A program made the position numbers and the translations under genes. A DNA stretch of 64,000 nt from Planctomycetota bacterium (GTDB taxonomy: Bacteria; Planctomycetota; UBA8742; UBA2392). Location: contig JAHBXZ010000017.1 of NCBI GenBank assembly GCA_019636215.1, positions 1-64,000 of the forward strand, written 5' to 3'. Positions 42,092-50,043 of this stretch are shown here, piece by piece. Every line of letters begins with the position of its first letter. The stretch's first letter is position 1. The notes beneath the pieces were generated by a model. That model did no database searches and was not told where the DNA came from. It saw only the letters and a program-made list of their open reading frames with translations.

Positions 42092-42130
42092 TACTGAGAC
42101 CCGTTCTCATTTGCAAGTGGGTACTGAGAC
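42092..42130 (-). promoter_or_regulatory. Candidate Fur-like operator upstream of the porin
   Basis: TACTGAGAC occurs twice, at 42092-42100 and 42122-42130, thirty bases apart. The first is part of the palindrome TGAGACCCGTTCTCA (42095-42109; arms TGAGA/TCTCA, five central bases). Read on the gene strand it is AAATGAGAACGGGTCTCA, close to Fur-box half-sites (TGAGAA). Identity of the regulator is inferred from the sequence only. Confidence 0.4.
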
Positions 42131-42159
42131 TAAGTCGCAATGACTTGTGTCGCGCGGCC

Positions 42160-42236
42160 GCGAGGCGGTTGGGGACTGGCTCCTGTTCCCTCGTCACGCT
42201 GCGAGGAAAGGGGCCTGACCCCCTCGCGTCACGGCC
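42160..42236. repeat. GGGACTGGCTCC / GGGGCCTGACCCC palindromic words
   Basis: GGGGACTGGCTCC near 42169 and GGGGCCTGACCCCC near 42210 are imperfect palindromic words of the kind found in REP-like dispersed repeats. They lie between the porin promoter and the toxin remnant and may mark the breakpoint of the remnant. No transposase is present. Confidence 0.35.
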
Positions 42237-42245
42237 CCGCATCAG

Positions 42246-42677
42246 TTGGCCAACTGTGCCATGGGTGGCGATGCGTCGGCTTTGTTCAGGATGGCCGACG
42301 GCTTTGGCCAGCACTTTGACCAGTTCCATGACGCACAATCGAACGCAGGTATGGGTGGGGCGGCGGGGTTCTTTGCGGCGCTGAATGTTGTCGGCGACAT
42401 GGTTGGGGTCAACGGCATCATCGGCGGCGCAGTCCGCCAGGATTTGGCAACGGGCGCGCCGCTAAGCAACGCCGAGGGCAACGCACAGGTCATTGTGGGC
42501 GCGTTCAGTCTGGGCACAACTTTCGTCGGCGCGGGTGCCGCAGGCGCAGCAGGCAAGGCCGGGTCGGTGGCGAAGGGGACGGGCGCCGCATCCCAAGGAA
42601 CAGCCGCAGCGGCTGGTAGTACGGCGAGAACAGTGGCAACCAAGGTGGTGTCCAAGACTGATGGCGCGGCCAAGTAG
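42246..42677 (+). pseudogene. Polymorphic-toxin fragment, PT-TG-like pretoxin region
   Basis: A 143-codon fragment starting at TTG. The frame is open only from 42219, so the original N-terminus is absent. The Gly/Ala-rich sequence with G-D-M-V-G-V-N-G-I-I-G-G and D-L-A-T-G-A-P-L-S-N-A-E resembles the pretoxin TG domain that precedes Hint domains in secreted polymorphic toxins. It ends at a TAG that lies in frame with the following Hint segment (four bases before its GTG), so the two were probably one protein. No ribosome site or promoter of its own. Likely a decayed toxin orphan. Confidence 0.5.
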
Positions 42678-42680
42678 GGC

Positions 42681-43235
42681 GTGACCGTGTGCCCCAGCAA
42701 CCCGTCGGGCTGCTGCGTCGCTGGCACCATGGTTGCCACCGTTGCTGGCCTCAAAGCCATAGACGAGTTGCGCGAGGGCGACCTCGTTCTTGCCCGTGAC
42801 GAGTTCACTGGCCACCGGGGCTTCCGGCCCGTGCAGGAAACGCTCAAACGCCATGTGGCCGAGCTGGTTCACCTGCGTTATCGCAAGGGCAACCGGGCTC
42901 ACGGTTCGGCCTGGCGGGGGGCGCAGGAATCTGGCGCGGACAGTGACGCCGACCCGGATGAGAGTATCCTTGTCGGTACCGACGAGCACCCGTTCTGGTC
43001 GATTGACCGCAACGAGTGGGTGCCGATGGGCAAGCTGCGCGTCGGCGAGCGGCTGAGCCTGGCCGACGGCTCTTTCGCAACCGTAACAAGCATCAACTTC
43101 GAGCTCAGCCCGCGCACCACCGGCCGCTGGAATCCCCCTTCGGCGGGCTCAGGACAGGCGGGGCAGCCGTGCAACGGCACGTTCGGCACCGAGGCCGGCC
43201 GAAGCCGGCGGCGGTGTGCTGTCAGTCCCGTTGGG
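42681..43235 (+). pseudogene. Truncated pretoxin-Hint domain
   Basis: The frame contains the start of a Hint (hedgehog/intein) domain: GCCVAGTMVAT with the nucleophile cysteine at its head, A-I-D-E-L-R-E-G-D-L-V-L-A-R-D, and T-D-E-H-P-F-W with the block-B-like histidine, followed by G-K-L-R-V-G-E-R-L. The expected C-terminal His-Asn cleavage motif and the toxin domain are missing. After about 43120 the frame runs through a dispersed repeat (43135) and into the antisense of the porin gene. Intact family members cut themselves to release the toxin; this copy cannot. Non-functional. Confidence 0.6.
43135..43164. repeat. CTTCGGCGGGCTCAGGACAGG dispersed repeat
   Basis: A 30-base element CCCCTTCGGCGGGCTC...GGCGGGGC with partly complementary ends. 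The word family (CTTCGGCAGGCTCAGGACAGG and variants) is scattered in many bacterial genomes. Here it sits exactly where the Hint domain is lost. Confidence 0.5.
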
Positions 43236-44708
43236 CTAGAAGATCCACTGCAACTGCAGGCGCAGTTCGTGGAACGCGTAGTAGTCCGAGGTGCGCTCTA
43301 CCCCTGCCAGGCCGCCGCTCTGGCTCACCCCGTGGGGCAGCTGCTGCACGACATACCGGTACTCGGCCGTAAGCTTCAGGTTGTCGCCCTTGACGAACCA
43401 GGTTACCTCGCCGCCGTATTCCCAGCCGTCGGCCCCGAAGCTGTCGCCGTCGACCGGTGTCGCGCTGCCAGTCTGGCGCGACCGAAACTCGTCAAAGTTG
43501 ACCCACGCAAAGCGCGCGCCGATGTTCAACGTATCGCGCAACACGAAGTAGTTCACGTCTACGCTGGCGCCAAGGTCGGTAAGTCCCTGCACCATGAAGC
43601 GGTCGTCATCAAGGTTCAGGTTCTGCAGGAACCCGCGTGCGGTGAACTTCACCGTGCGCAGGTGCAGCGCCCAGTTCACGGCAAGGCCCAGCCAGCGGAA
43701 GTGGCCGTCCACGGTGCCGTGGAAGATGTCGGCCTGGACGGGCAGGCGGCCGCTGGCCGGCAAGGTGGGTGTGCCCGGGTTGGGGTTGTTGTGGTAGGTG
43801 TTGCCAAGAAACGTGTTTCGGCCTGCTACGCGGGCACTGAAGTAGTTCGCCGCCACGCCGATCATGACGCGCCACACGGCGCTGTCAGGGTCGTTGTCCA
43901 TATCGGCGGAGTGGCGGCGCACTTCGCCCTGCGGGTGGAACTCGACGCGCCCGGCAATCATCAGGTCGGCATCGACAATCTGGCCGAAAGTCTCGGCGTT
44001 TGTGCGCCAGTCGTTGTTGCGAAAGCCCCCGGCATAGTGCTCTGTCTTGGCGAAGTCTGTCACGTTGACGCCACCTCCGCCATTGAGTGTGCCGCGGCCC
44101 TGTGCGCCGTCGGCGCTGGCAAGCACACCGTTGAACACGCCCACGTTCCAGCGCAGCAGTGCGGGTTCGCCGTCGACATCCCACAGATCTGCGCGGCCGG
44201 ATACCTCGACTCCTTTGACCCAGCCCTGGTTGAAGGCTTCATCGGTGATGTCGCGGTCGGCCCACACAGAGCGTTCGTGGTCGACAAGATAGCCCCAGCT
44301 TGCCGGTGCTTTCATCTGGCCGGCCGTGACGTTGAACAGCGGTGTGGGTGCCCAGCGGAAGTGCGCGTCTTCAATGCGGACGGCGTCGGTGTTGGGCCAG
44401 TTGTAGACCAGCCACACCCGGTACTGGAACTCGGGTGCAAAAATGTGCCCGTGAACAAACGCGCGCACCGCCGGCAGGCTGAAGTTGATGAAGTCTGCGC
44501 CGTTCTGGCCGTCGCGGCGGCTGCCCTGTGCGCGGGCATCGTGGTACGTCAACCGGAACTGGGTTGCGGTGGTCAGGGTGATTTCAAACTCGTTGCCGGG
44601 GGTGCGAAAGCGCAGTCCGCTTTCGCCCAGCGTCCCGAAGTCATCCTGCGCCACCAGTGCAGGCGCAAGCAGCAACGCCATGAACCCAAGCAATGCGTTC
44701 CGAAGCAT
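43236..44708 (-). CDS. Outer-membrane porin, OprP/O-like
   Basis: 490 residues: signal peptide (L-A-P-A-L-V-A-Q near 12-22), then repeated amphipathic strands with Trp/Tyr girdles and a C-terminal phenylalanine (L-Q-L-Q-W-I-F). The early pattern of F-x-L-T-Y-H-D-A-R, F-S-L-P-A-V-R-A-F-V-H-G and the A-P-A-S-W-G-Y segment is like the phosphate-selective porin O/P family, although the phosphate-binding lysine/arginine ladder cannot be verified. GGAGAACG precedes ATG 44708. The two porins flank the toxin remnant and are not obviously close paralogues. Confidence 0.75.
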   Translation of the reverse strand: MLRNALLGFMALLLAPALVAQDDFGTLGESGLRFRTPGNEFEITLTTATQFRLTYHDARAQGSRRDGQNGADFINFSLPAVRAFVHGHIFAPEFQYRVWLVYNWPNTDAVRIEDAHFRWAPTPLFNVTAGQMKAPASWGYLVDHERSVWADRDITDEAFNQGWVKGVEVSGRADLWDVDGEPALLRWNVGVFNGVLASADGAQGRGTLNGGGGVNVTDFAKTEHYAGGFRNNDWRTNAETFGQIVDADLMIAGRVEFHPQGEVRRHSADMDNDPDSAVWRVMIGVAANYFSARVAGRNTFLGNTYHNNPNPGTPTLPASGRLPVQADIFHGTVDGHFRWLGLAVNWALHLRTVKFTARGFLQNLNLDDDRFMVQGLTDLGASVDVNYFVLRDTLNIGARFAWVNFDEFRSRQTGSATPVDGDSFGADGWEYGGEVTWFVKGDNLKLTAEYRYVVQQLPHGVSQSGGLAGVERTSDYYAFHELRLQLQWIF

Positions 44709-44752
44709 GTCGTTCTCCGAATGATCCTGGCCCGCCACAGGCCGAAGATGGA

Positions 44753-45319
44753 CTAAACCTTCATCACGTCGTCGGACTTCTTCTGCAGTGCTTCGTCAAC
44801 CTGCTTGTTGTGACTGTCCGTCAGCTTCTGAATCTCCTCTTTCAGCGTGCGGTGGGTGTCTTCGGTCAGGATGCTCTCCTTCAACGACGCGTCGGCGTGC
44901 TTGATGGCCTCGTGCCGCGCGTTGCGGATGCTGACCTTGGACTTTTCCGCGATGTCCTTGAGCTGCTTGACGATCTTCTGGCGGTTCTCGGTGGTCATGG
45001 GCGGAATGCGGCAGATGATCACCTTGCCGTCGTCGCTGGGGTTCAGGCCGATGTTGGCATCGCGGATTGCCTTGGCGATGTTCTTTAGCTGGCTCATGTC
45101 AAAGGGCTTGACCGTCAGCGTCGAGTTGTCGGGCGTGTTGATCTGCGCGGCCGCTTTGATCGGCGAAGGCGTGCCGTAGTAGTCGAACTTGATGTTCTCG
45201 ATCATGGCCGGGCTGGCCTTGCCGGCGCTGATACCGACGAACTCCTGCCTGAGGTGGGCAACCACTTTGTCCATGGACTCTTCACATTCCATGGCGATGG
45301 TGTCGTAGTCTTTGGACAT
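44753..45319 (-). CDS. frr: Ribosome recycling factor
   Basis: 188 residues, the standard size. Typical segments: the N-terminal helix M-E-K-like M-D-K-V-V-A-H-L-R-Q-E-F, Y-Y-G-T-P-S-P-I, V-K-P-F-D, I-R-D-A-N-I-G-L-N-P-S-D-D-G, I-C-R-I-P-P-M-T-T-E-N-R and V-S-I-R-N-A-R-H-E-A. With EF-G it splits post-termination ribosomes. GGAGAAC precedes ATG 45319. pyrH is upstream on the same strand, as is usual, but a 300-base gap with an inverted quasi-repeat now lies between them. Confidence 0.96.
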   Translation of the reverse strand: MSKDYDTIAMECEESMDKVVAHLRQEFVGISAGKASPAMIENIKFDYYGTPSPIKAAAQINTPDNSTLTVKPFDMSQLKNIAKAIRDANIGLNPSDDGKVIICRIPPMTTENRQKIVKQLKDIAEKSKVSIRNARHEAIKHADASLKESILTEDTHRTLKEEIQKLTDSHNKQVDEALQKKSDDVMKV

Positions 45320-45437
45320 GGCGTTCTCCGGGTCGGTTTCTGGGCGCAGAATGTAAGGAAAGCGGGTTGAACGCGCAAAGGGGACGGGGCGATTTTGAAC
45401 TTTAGATTCTTGATTCTGGAGTGAACGGCGGGGGCGG

Positions 45438-45561
45438 AAACCACGAATCTTCACCAATCCACACGAATCGAAGATGGCGATGTGCCGGCCGTGATTGATC
45501 CAGCCAATCAGAAGAACCACAACAGCAAGTGATTCGTGGAGATTCGTGACGATTCGTGGTC
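45438..45561. repeat. Inverted quasi-repeat of CACGAATC/GATTCGTG words
   Basis: The left arm (45438-45470) reads ACCACGAATCTTCACCAATC then CACACGAATCG. The right arm (45531-45561) is GATTCGTGGA, GATTCGTGAC, GATTCGTGGTC, nearly its reverse complement, in three 10-base steps. It fills the centre of the 301-base gap between frr and pyrH; the remaining sequence there shows nothing else. Confidence 0.75.
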
Positions 45562-45620
45562 AAGGCCAGCAGTTCAACAACGATCGACGAACACCTGTCG
45601 CGCATCAATCCAACTTCAAC

Positions 45621-46340
45621 TCAGGCCTCGATCAGCGTGCCGACAGCTTCCCCAAGCACCGCCTGCACAAGCTGCTTGGGGTCGTTCATGTCCAGCACCA
45701 TTACCGGCATCTTGTGCTCGCGGCAGAGGGCGATGGCTGTCTGGTCCATGAAGCGCAGGTTTTTCTCCAGGGCTTCCTGGTAGCTGACCTTGGTGTAACG
45801 CTTGGCGTCGGGGAACTTCTTGGGGTCTTTGTCGTAGACCCCGTCCACCTTGGTGGCCTTGAGAATCACGTCGCAGCCGATTTCCACGGCGCGCTGGGCC
45901 GCGGCGGTGTCTGTGGTGAAGTGCGGGTTGCCTGTGCCCGCGGCGATGATCACCACGCGCTTCTTTTCCATGTGGCGGATCGCGCGGCGGCGCACCCAGC
46001 GCTCGGCCACGGCCGGCACCTCAAGGCTGGAAAGCACGCGGGTTTCCATGCCGATGGATTCGCAGCTGTCCTGCAAGGCAATGGCGTTCATCACCGTGGC
46101 CAGCATGCCCATGTAGTCGGCGCTGGCCTTGCCGATGCTGGTGATGTTGAGCTGCGCGCCGCGCACAAAGTTGCCGCCGCCGACCACGACGGCCATCTGC
46201 ACGCCGAGCTTGTGGACGCTCTGGATGGTCTGGGAAAGTGCCAGAAGTGGCTCGGCGGCAATGCCGAAACCACCGGCGGTACAGAAGGCTTCACCGGAGA
46301 GTTTCAAAAGGGGGCGCTTGAAGCGGGCGTGGGCAGGCAT
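45621..46340 (-). CDS. pyrH: UMP kinase
   Basis: 239 residues of the amino-acid-kinase fold. Present are L-K-L-S-G-E near 12-17, V-V-G-G-G-N-F-x-R-G near 52, the D-Y-M-G-M-L-A-T-x-M-N uridylate region near 77, T-G-N-P-x-F-T-T-D-T-A-A near 138, and A-T-K-V-D-G-V-Y-x-x-D-P near 163. It converts UMP to UDP. Next upstream of frr in the usual order (pyrH then frr), with no tsf in the window. Confidence 0.95.
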   Translation of the reverse strand: MPAHARFKRPLLKLSGEAFCTAGGFGIAAEPLLALSQTIQSVHKLGVQMAVVVGGGNFVRGAQLNITSIGKASADYMGMLATVMNAIALQDSCESIGMETRVLSSLEVPAVAERWVRRRAIRHMEKKRVVIIAAGTGNPHFTTDTAAAQRAVEIGCDVILKATKVDGVYDKDPKKFPDAKRYTKVSYQEALEKNLRFMDQTAIALCREHKMPVMVLDMNDPKQLVQAVLGEAVGTLIEA

Positions 46341-46429
46341 GCAAACGTTCTAGCGAAGCCCGGCGGCCATGGAACACAGAAAAAAGAATGTGGAGAAATC
46401 GGGCGTGGCCGGGCCGCAGGCAGTGCGCC

Positions 46430-46457
46430 TTGCGCCACTGACCCCCTGCGTTATAGT
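46430..46457 (+). promoter_or_regulatory. Promoter of citrate synthase
   Basis: TTGCGC (46430-46435) and TATAGT (46452-46457) are 16 bases apart, giving a leader of about 35 bases before ATG 46498. Confidence 0.5.
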
Positions 46458-46497
46458 CGCTTTTCCACATCTACAGGCCGCAAGAGGCGAGGTTGTC

Positions 46498-47631
46498 ATG
46501 GCAGAGGGCATGGTTGCAAAGGGGCTTCAGGACGTCGTCGTTGACGATACGTGGATCTGCAAGATCATCGGCGATGTCGGAAAACTTTACTATTACGGTT
46601 ACAGCATCCATGACCTTGCCGAGCACTGCACCTACGAAGAAGTTGTCTTTTTGCTGCTGAAGGGAAAGCTGCCCAACCGCGCCGAACTTGAACAGATCAC
46701 CAACGAGTTGAAAGAAGCCCGCGGCCTGCCCTTTGGCGTTCGCGATGTCATCAAAAGCGCGCCCAAGACCAGCATCCCGATGGACGTGCTGCGCACGGCC
46801 GCCAGCGCCCTGGCCCTGACGGACGCCAAGCCTCACGACGACAGCCCCGAGGGGCGCTATCGCAAGGCCATCCGCCTGGTGGCCCTGTTTCCCGAGATTG
46901 TGGCGGCTGACTATCGCTTCCGCCGCGGCGAGGAACCCGTGGCCTCCAACCCGAAGCTGGGCCACGCCGCAAACTTTTTGTACCTGCTGCACGGCAAGGA
47001 ACCCGGTGCCGACGCCGCGCGCACCATGGATGTGGCGCTGGTTCTGCACGCTGAACACGATTTCAATGCCAGCACGTTCACGGCCCGCGTGATTGCCGCG
47101 ACGATGTCGGACATGTACAGCGCCGTGACTGGCGCGATTGGCGCGCTGAAGGGGCCGCTGCACGGCGGGGCCAACGAGGGCGTGATCAAGACCCTGCTGG
47201 AAATCGGCGAGCCCGCCAATATCAAACCCTGGCTGGAGGAGAAGTTCAAAGAGAAGAACTTCCGGCTGATGGGCTTTGGCCACCGCGTTTACAAGACGCT
47301 GGACCCGCGCGCGATCGTGCTGAAGAAGTACAGCAAGAAAACCGGCCAAGAGCGCGGCACCACCAAGTGGTACGAGATGTCCGACCAGATTGAGCAGATC
47401 ATGAAGGGCCGCGACAAGCCGCTGTACCCGAATGTCGATTTCTACAGCGCGAGCACCTACTTCATGATGGGCCTGCCGCCGGAAATCTACACGCCGATCT
47501 TTGCCGTGGCGCGCATTGTGGGCTGGTGCGCCCACGTGATTGAACAGCAGACCCACAACAAGCTGATCCGCCCCGCGGCCGATTATCACGGCGAAATCGA
47601 CAAGCCCCTGCCGCCGATGGACAAGCGGTAA
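46498..47631 (+). CDS. gltA: Citrate synthase
   Basis: 377 residues, the short bacterial/archaeal type I length. Family motifs: L-P-N-R-A-E-L near 57, H-D-D-S-P near 118, G-P-L-H-G-G-A-N near 220 (a catalytic histidine), G-F-G-H-R-V-Y-K near 258 (second histidine), and V-D-F-Y-S-A-S-T-Y near 318, followed by the conserved C-terminal arginine region. It condenses acetyl-CoA with oxaloacetate in the TCA cycle; 2-methylcitrate synthase activity cannot be excluded. GAGGCGAGG precedes ATG 46498, and a promoter lies 40 bases upstream. Confidence 0.94.
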   Translation: MAEGMVAKGLQDVVVDDTWICKIIGDVGKLYYYGYSIHDLAEHCTYEEVVFLLLKGKLPNRAELEQITNELKEARGLPFGVRDVIKSAPKTSIPMDVLRTAASALALTDAKPHDDSPEGRYRKAIRLVALFPEIVAADYRFRRGEEPVASNPKLGHAANFLYLLHGKEPGADAARTMDVALVLHAEHDFNASTFTARVIAATMSDMYSAVTGAIGALKGPLHGGANEGVIKTLLEIGEPANIKPWLEEKFKEKNFRLMGFGHRVYKTLDPRAIVLKKYSKKTGQERGTTKWYEMSDQIEQIMKGRDKPLYPNVDFYSASTYFMMGLPPEIYTPIFAVARIVGWCAHVIEQQTHNKLIRPAADYHGEIDKPLPPMDKR

Positions 47632-47633
47632 AG

Positions 47634-47724
47634 TCAGTCGGCAGTCGGGAGGCAGCAGTCGGCAGTGCCCGTCGTTTGCCGTTGCCCTTTCTGCCGACTG
47701 CGGACTCATGGCTGCCGACTCAGT
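47634..47724. repeat. Inverted quasi-repeat of CAGTCGG/CCGACTG words
   Basis: The left arm is CAGTCGGCAGTCGGGAGGCAG followed by CAGTCGGCAG. The right arm is CTGCCGACTGCGGACTC, then GCTGCCGACTCAG, its approximate reverse complement. It fills the gap between citrate synthase and dxr, two co-directional genes. Confidence 0.72.
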
Positions 47725-47729
47725 GTTCC

Positions 47730-48899
47730 ATGCCAAAGACCCGTGTACTTCTGCTGGGCGCTTCAGGCTCCATCGGGGCCAGCACACTGGATGTGCTGCG
47801 CCTGCACGCGGATCGTTTTGAGCTGACCGGTCTTTCCTGCGGCCGCCGCTGGTCCGAACTGATGCGCGCCGTCGAGGAGTTCAAGCCCGCCATGGCCGCC
47901 ATCTGCGACGCCGAGGCCGCCAAACACGCACGCGAACCCGTCAAGGCCCTGGCCGCCAAGGGCATCCGCACCGAGTTTCTGTTCGACGGCGTGGACCACA
48001 TGAGCAGGCTCGCCCGTGAGCTTGACTACGAAGTGCTGCTGGCCAGCGTCACCGGCGCCGCCGGCTTGCCCGCAGTGCTGGAAGCCGCCAAACGCGGCAA
48101 GCGCATCGCCCTTGCCAACAAGGAATCGCTGGTGATGACCGGGCCGATTCTAACGGCCATCTGCGCGCAGACCGGAGCCGAACTGCTGCCCGTGGACAGC
48201 GAGCACAGCGCGATCTTCCAGTGCCTGCGCGGCGAAAACGCCCGCGAGATCAAGCGCATCATCCTGACGGCCAGCGGCGGGCCGTTCCGCACCACGCCGA
48301 TTGCCGACCTTGCCCACGTGACCGTGCAGCAGGCTTTGAAACACCCGACCTGGCAGATGGGCCCCAAGATCACCATCGACAGCAGCACGCTGTTCAACAA
48401 GGCACTTGAAGTCATCGAGGCCCGCTGGCTGTTCGACGTCAAGCGCGACCAGCTGGATGCCGTGATCCACCCGCAAAGCATCGTGCATTCCATGGTCGAG
48501 TTCGTGGACGCCAGCATCATGGCGCACCTGGGCCCCACGGACATGAAGATCCCGATCCAGTTCGCGCTGAGTTACCCGCAACGGATTGCCCAGCCGGTGC
48601 CAAGCATCGCCTGGGAACGCATGGCCAGCCTGACGTTTGAGCCCGTGGATTACGCGCGCTTTCCGGCCTTGCAACTCGGGTTTGAGGTCGCCAGCGAGGG
48701 TGGCACCCTGGGTGCGGTGTTCAACGCCGCCAACGAAGTCGCCGTCGAACGCTTCATCGGCGGCCAGATCAAGTACCTGGACATCTACCGCAGCGTCAAG
48801 GCCGCCTGCGACGCCCACAAGAACATCGCCCGGCCCAGCCTGGAAGAAGTGCTGGATGCCGACAGGCAGGCCCGCGATTTCGCCCGTACAGCCGTTTGA
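47730..48899 (+). CDS. dxr: 1-deoxy-D-xylulose 5-phosphate reductoisomerase
   Basis: 389 residues, normal length. The NADPH-binding G-A-S-G-S-I-G is at 9-15; further motifs are A-N-K-E-S-L-V (~131), P-V-D-S-E-H-S-A-I-F-Q (~153), T-A-S-G-G-P-F-R (~184), H-P-T-W-x-M-G (~208) and K-I-T-I-D-S-S-T-L-F-N-K (~218), which give the metal and substrate sites. It makes 2-C-methyl-D-erythritol 4-phosphate for isoprenoids, the feedstock for hopanoids (compare hpnA/hpnN at the window start). ATG 47730 precedes the Rossmann motif. Confidence 0.96.
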   Translation: MPKTRVLLLGASGSIGASTLDVLRLHADRFELTGLSCGRRWSELMRAVEEFKPAMAAICDAEAAKHAREPVKALAAKGIRTEFLFDGVDHMSRLARELDYEVLLASVTGAAGLPAVLEAAKRGKRIALANKESLVMTGPILTAICAQTGAELLPVDSEHSAIFQCLRGENAREIKRIILTASGGPFRTTPIADLAHVTVQQALKHPTWQMGPKITIDSSTLFNKALEVIEARWLFDVKRDQLDAVIHPQSIVHSMVEFVDASIMAHLGPTDMKIPIQFALSYPQRIAQPVPSIAWERMASLTFEPVDYARFPALQLGFEVASEGGTLGAVFNAANEVAVERFIGGQIKYLDIYRSVKAACDAHKNIARPSLEEVLDADRQARDFARTAV

Positions 48900-48900
48900 G

Positions 48901-50043
48901 TTATCGGCCTGCCAGTGTCCGCGTGGCCATTTCGTGAAAGCGCCGGAACAGGTGCAGGCTGTCGTGCGGCCCCGGGCTGGCTTCGGGGTGATACTGCACA
49001 CTGAAGACCGGCTTGTGCTTGTGGCGGATGCCACTGACGGTGTTGTCGTTGATGTTCAGGTGAGTGACCTCAACATCGGCCGGCAGGGACTTCGGGTCGC
49101 TGGCAAAGCCGTGGTTCTGGCTGGTGATTTCCACCAGCCCCGTCGCCAGTTCCTTGACGGGGTGGTTGGCGGCGTGGTGGCCGAACTTGAGCTTGTATGT
49201 GGTTCCGCCCATCGCCCAGGTCAGCAACTGGTGGCCCAGGCAGATGCCGAAGATCGGCAGCCCGGCGTCGATCAGGCCCTTCACCGTGCGGATGGCGTAA
49301 TCCAGCGCGGCCGGGTCGCCGGGGCCATTGCTTAGAAACACGGCCTCGGGCCCCCAGGCCAGCACTTCCTGCGTGGTGACGGTGGCGTTGAATACGCGAA
49401 CCTCAAACCCCGCCTGCACCAGGCAGCGCAGGATGTTTCTCTTGGCGCCGTAATCAATCGCCGCGCACTTCAGGCGCTGGCCGGAAAAAGGCTTCAGCAC
49501 CCCGGTCTCGGCAAAGGCGGAGGCATAGCCCTCGGTCATGTCCCATGGCGCGCGGTTGCTGACCACCTTGACCAGGTCCTGGCCCTCCATGGTCGGGCTG
49601 GCCTTTACCTCGGCCAGCAGCTTTGCCGCGTCGCCTGCCGGCGCAATCACGCCGCGCATCGCGCCGTGGGTGCGCAGGTGGCGTGTCAGCGCGCGGGTAT
49701 CCACGCCGTCGATGCCGGCTACGTTGTGCTCGCGCAAGAAGCTGTCCAGGCTGCGCTCGCTGCGGAAGTTGCTGACCATGCTGGAAAGTTCACGGCAGAC
49801 AAAGCCCTCCAGCCATGGCTTGTCACACTCGTCGTCTTCCGTGTTGATGCCGTAGTTGCCGATCTGCGTGGCCGTCATGGTCACGATCTGGCCGGCATAG
49901 CTGGGGTCGGTGATGATTTCCTGGTATCCGGTCAGCGCGGTGTTGAACACCACCTCGCCAAAGCCTTTTACCTCGGCACCAAAAAGCCGGCCGCCAAACG
50001 CGCGGCCGTCTTCAAGCAGCAGGATTCCCGCGGGTCTCTTCAT
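48901..50043 (-). CDS. carA: Carbamoyl-phosphate synthase small subunit
   Basis: 380 residues, as expected. The N-terminal domain has F-N-T-A-L-T-G-Y-Q-E (~33) and Q-I-V-T-M-T; the C-terminal class I glutaminase has the nucleophile in F-G-I-C-L-G-H-Q (~265) and the His/Glu pair in Y-H-P-E-A-S-P-G-P (~350). It supplies ammonia to CarB for arginine and pyrimidine synthesis. carB is not in the window. Its start overlaps the end of the GT87 gene by 32 bases, so it is read as part of a run from the HEAT lipoprotein gene. Confidence 0.95.
   Translation of the reverse strand: MKRPAGILLLEDGRAFGGRLFGAEVKGFGEVVFNTALTGYQEIITDPSYAGQIVTMTATQIGNYGINTEDDECDKPWLEGFVCRELSSMVSNFRSERSLDSFLREHNVAGIDGVDTRALTRHLRTHGAMRGVIAPAGDAAKLLAEVKASPTMEGQDLVKVVSNRAPWDMTEGYASAFAETGVLKPFSGQRLKCAAIDYGAKRNILRCLVQAGFEVRVFNATVTTQEVLAWGPEAVFLSNGPGDPAALDYAIRTVKGLIDAGLPIFGICLGHQLLTWAMGGTTYKLKFGHHAANHPVKELATGLVEITSQNHGFASDPKSLPADVEVTHLNINDNTVSGIRHKHKPVFSVQYHPEASPGPHDSLHLFRRFHEMATRTLAGR

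Noticed and set aside
42681..44756. A 691-codon fusion of Hint domain and downstream frame
   Set aside because: Beyond 43235 it is simply antisense to the porin gene, whose barrel pattern and signal peptide are clear.
45320..45620. A small RNA or riboswitch between frr and pyrH
   Set aside because: The gap shows only the inverted quasi-repeat; no known riboswitch motif or small-RNA fold could be recognised.
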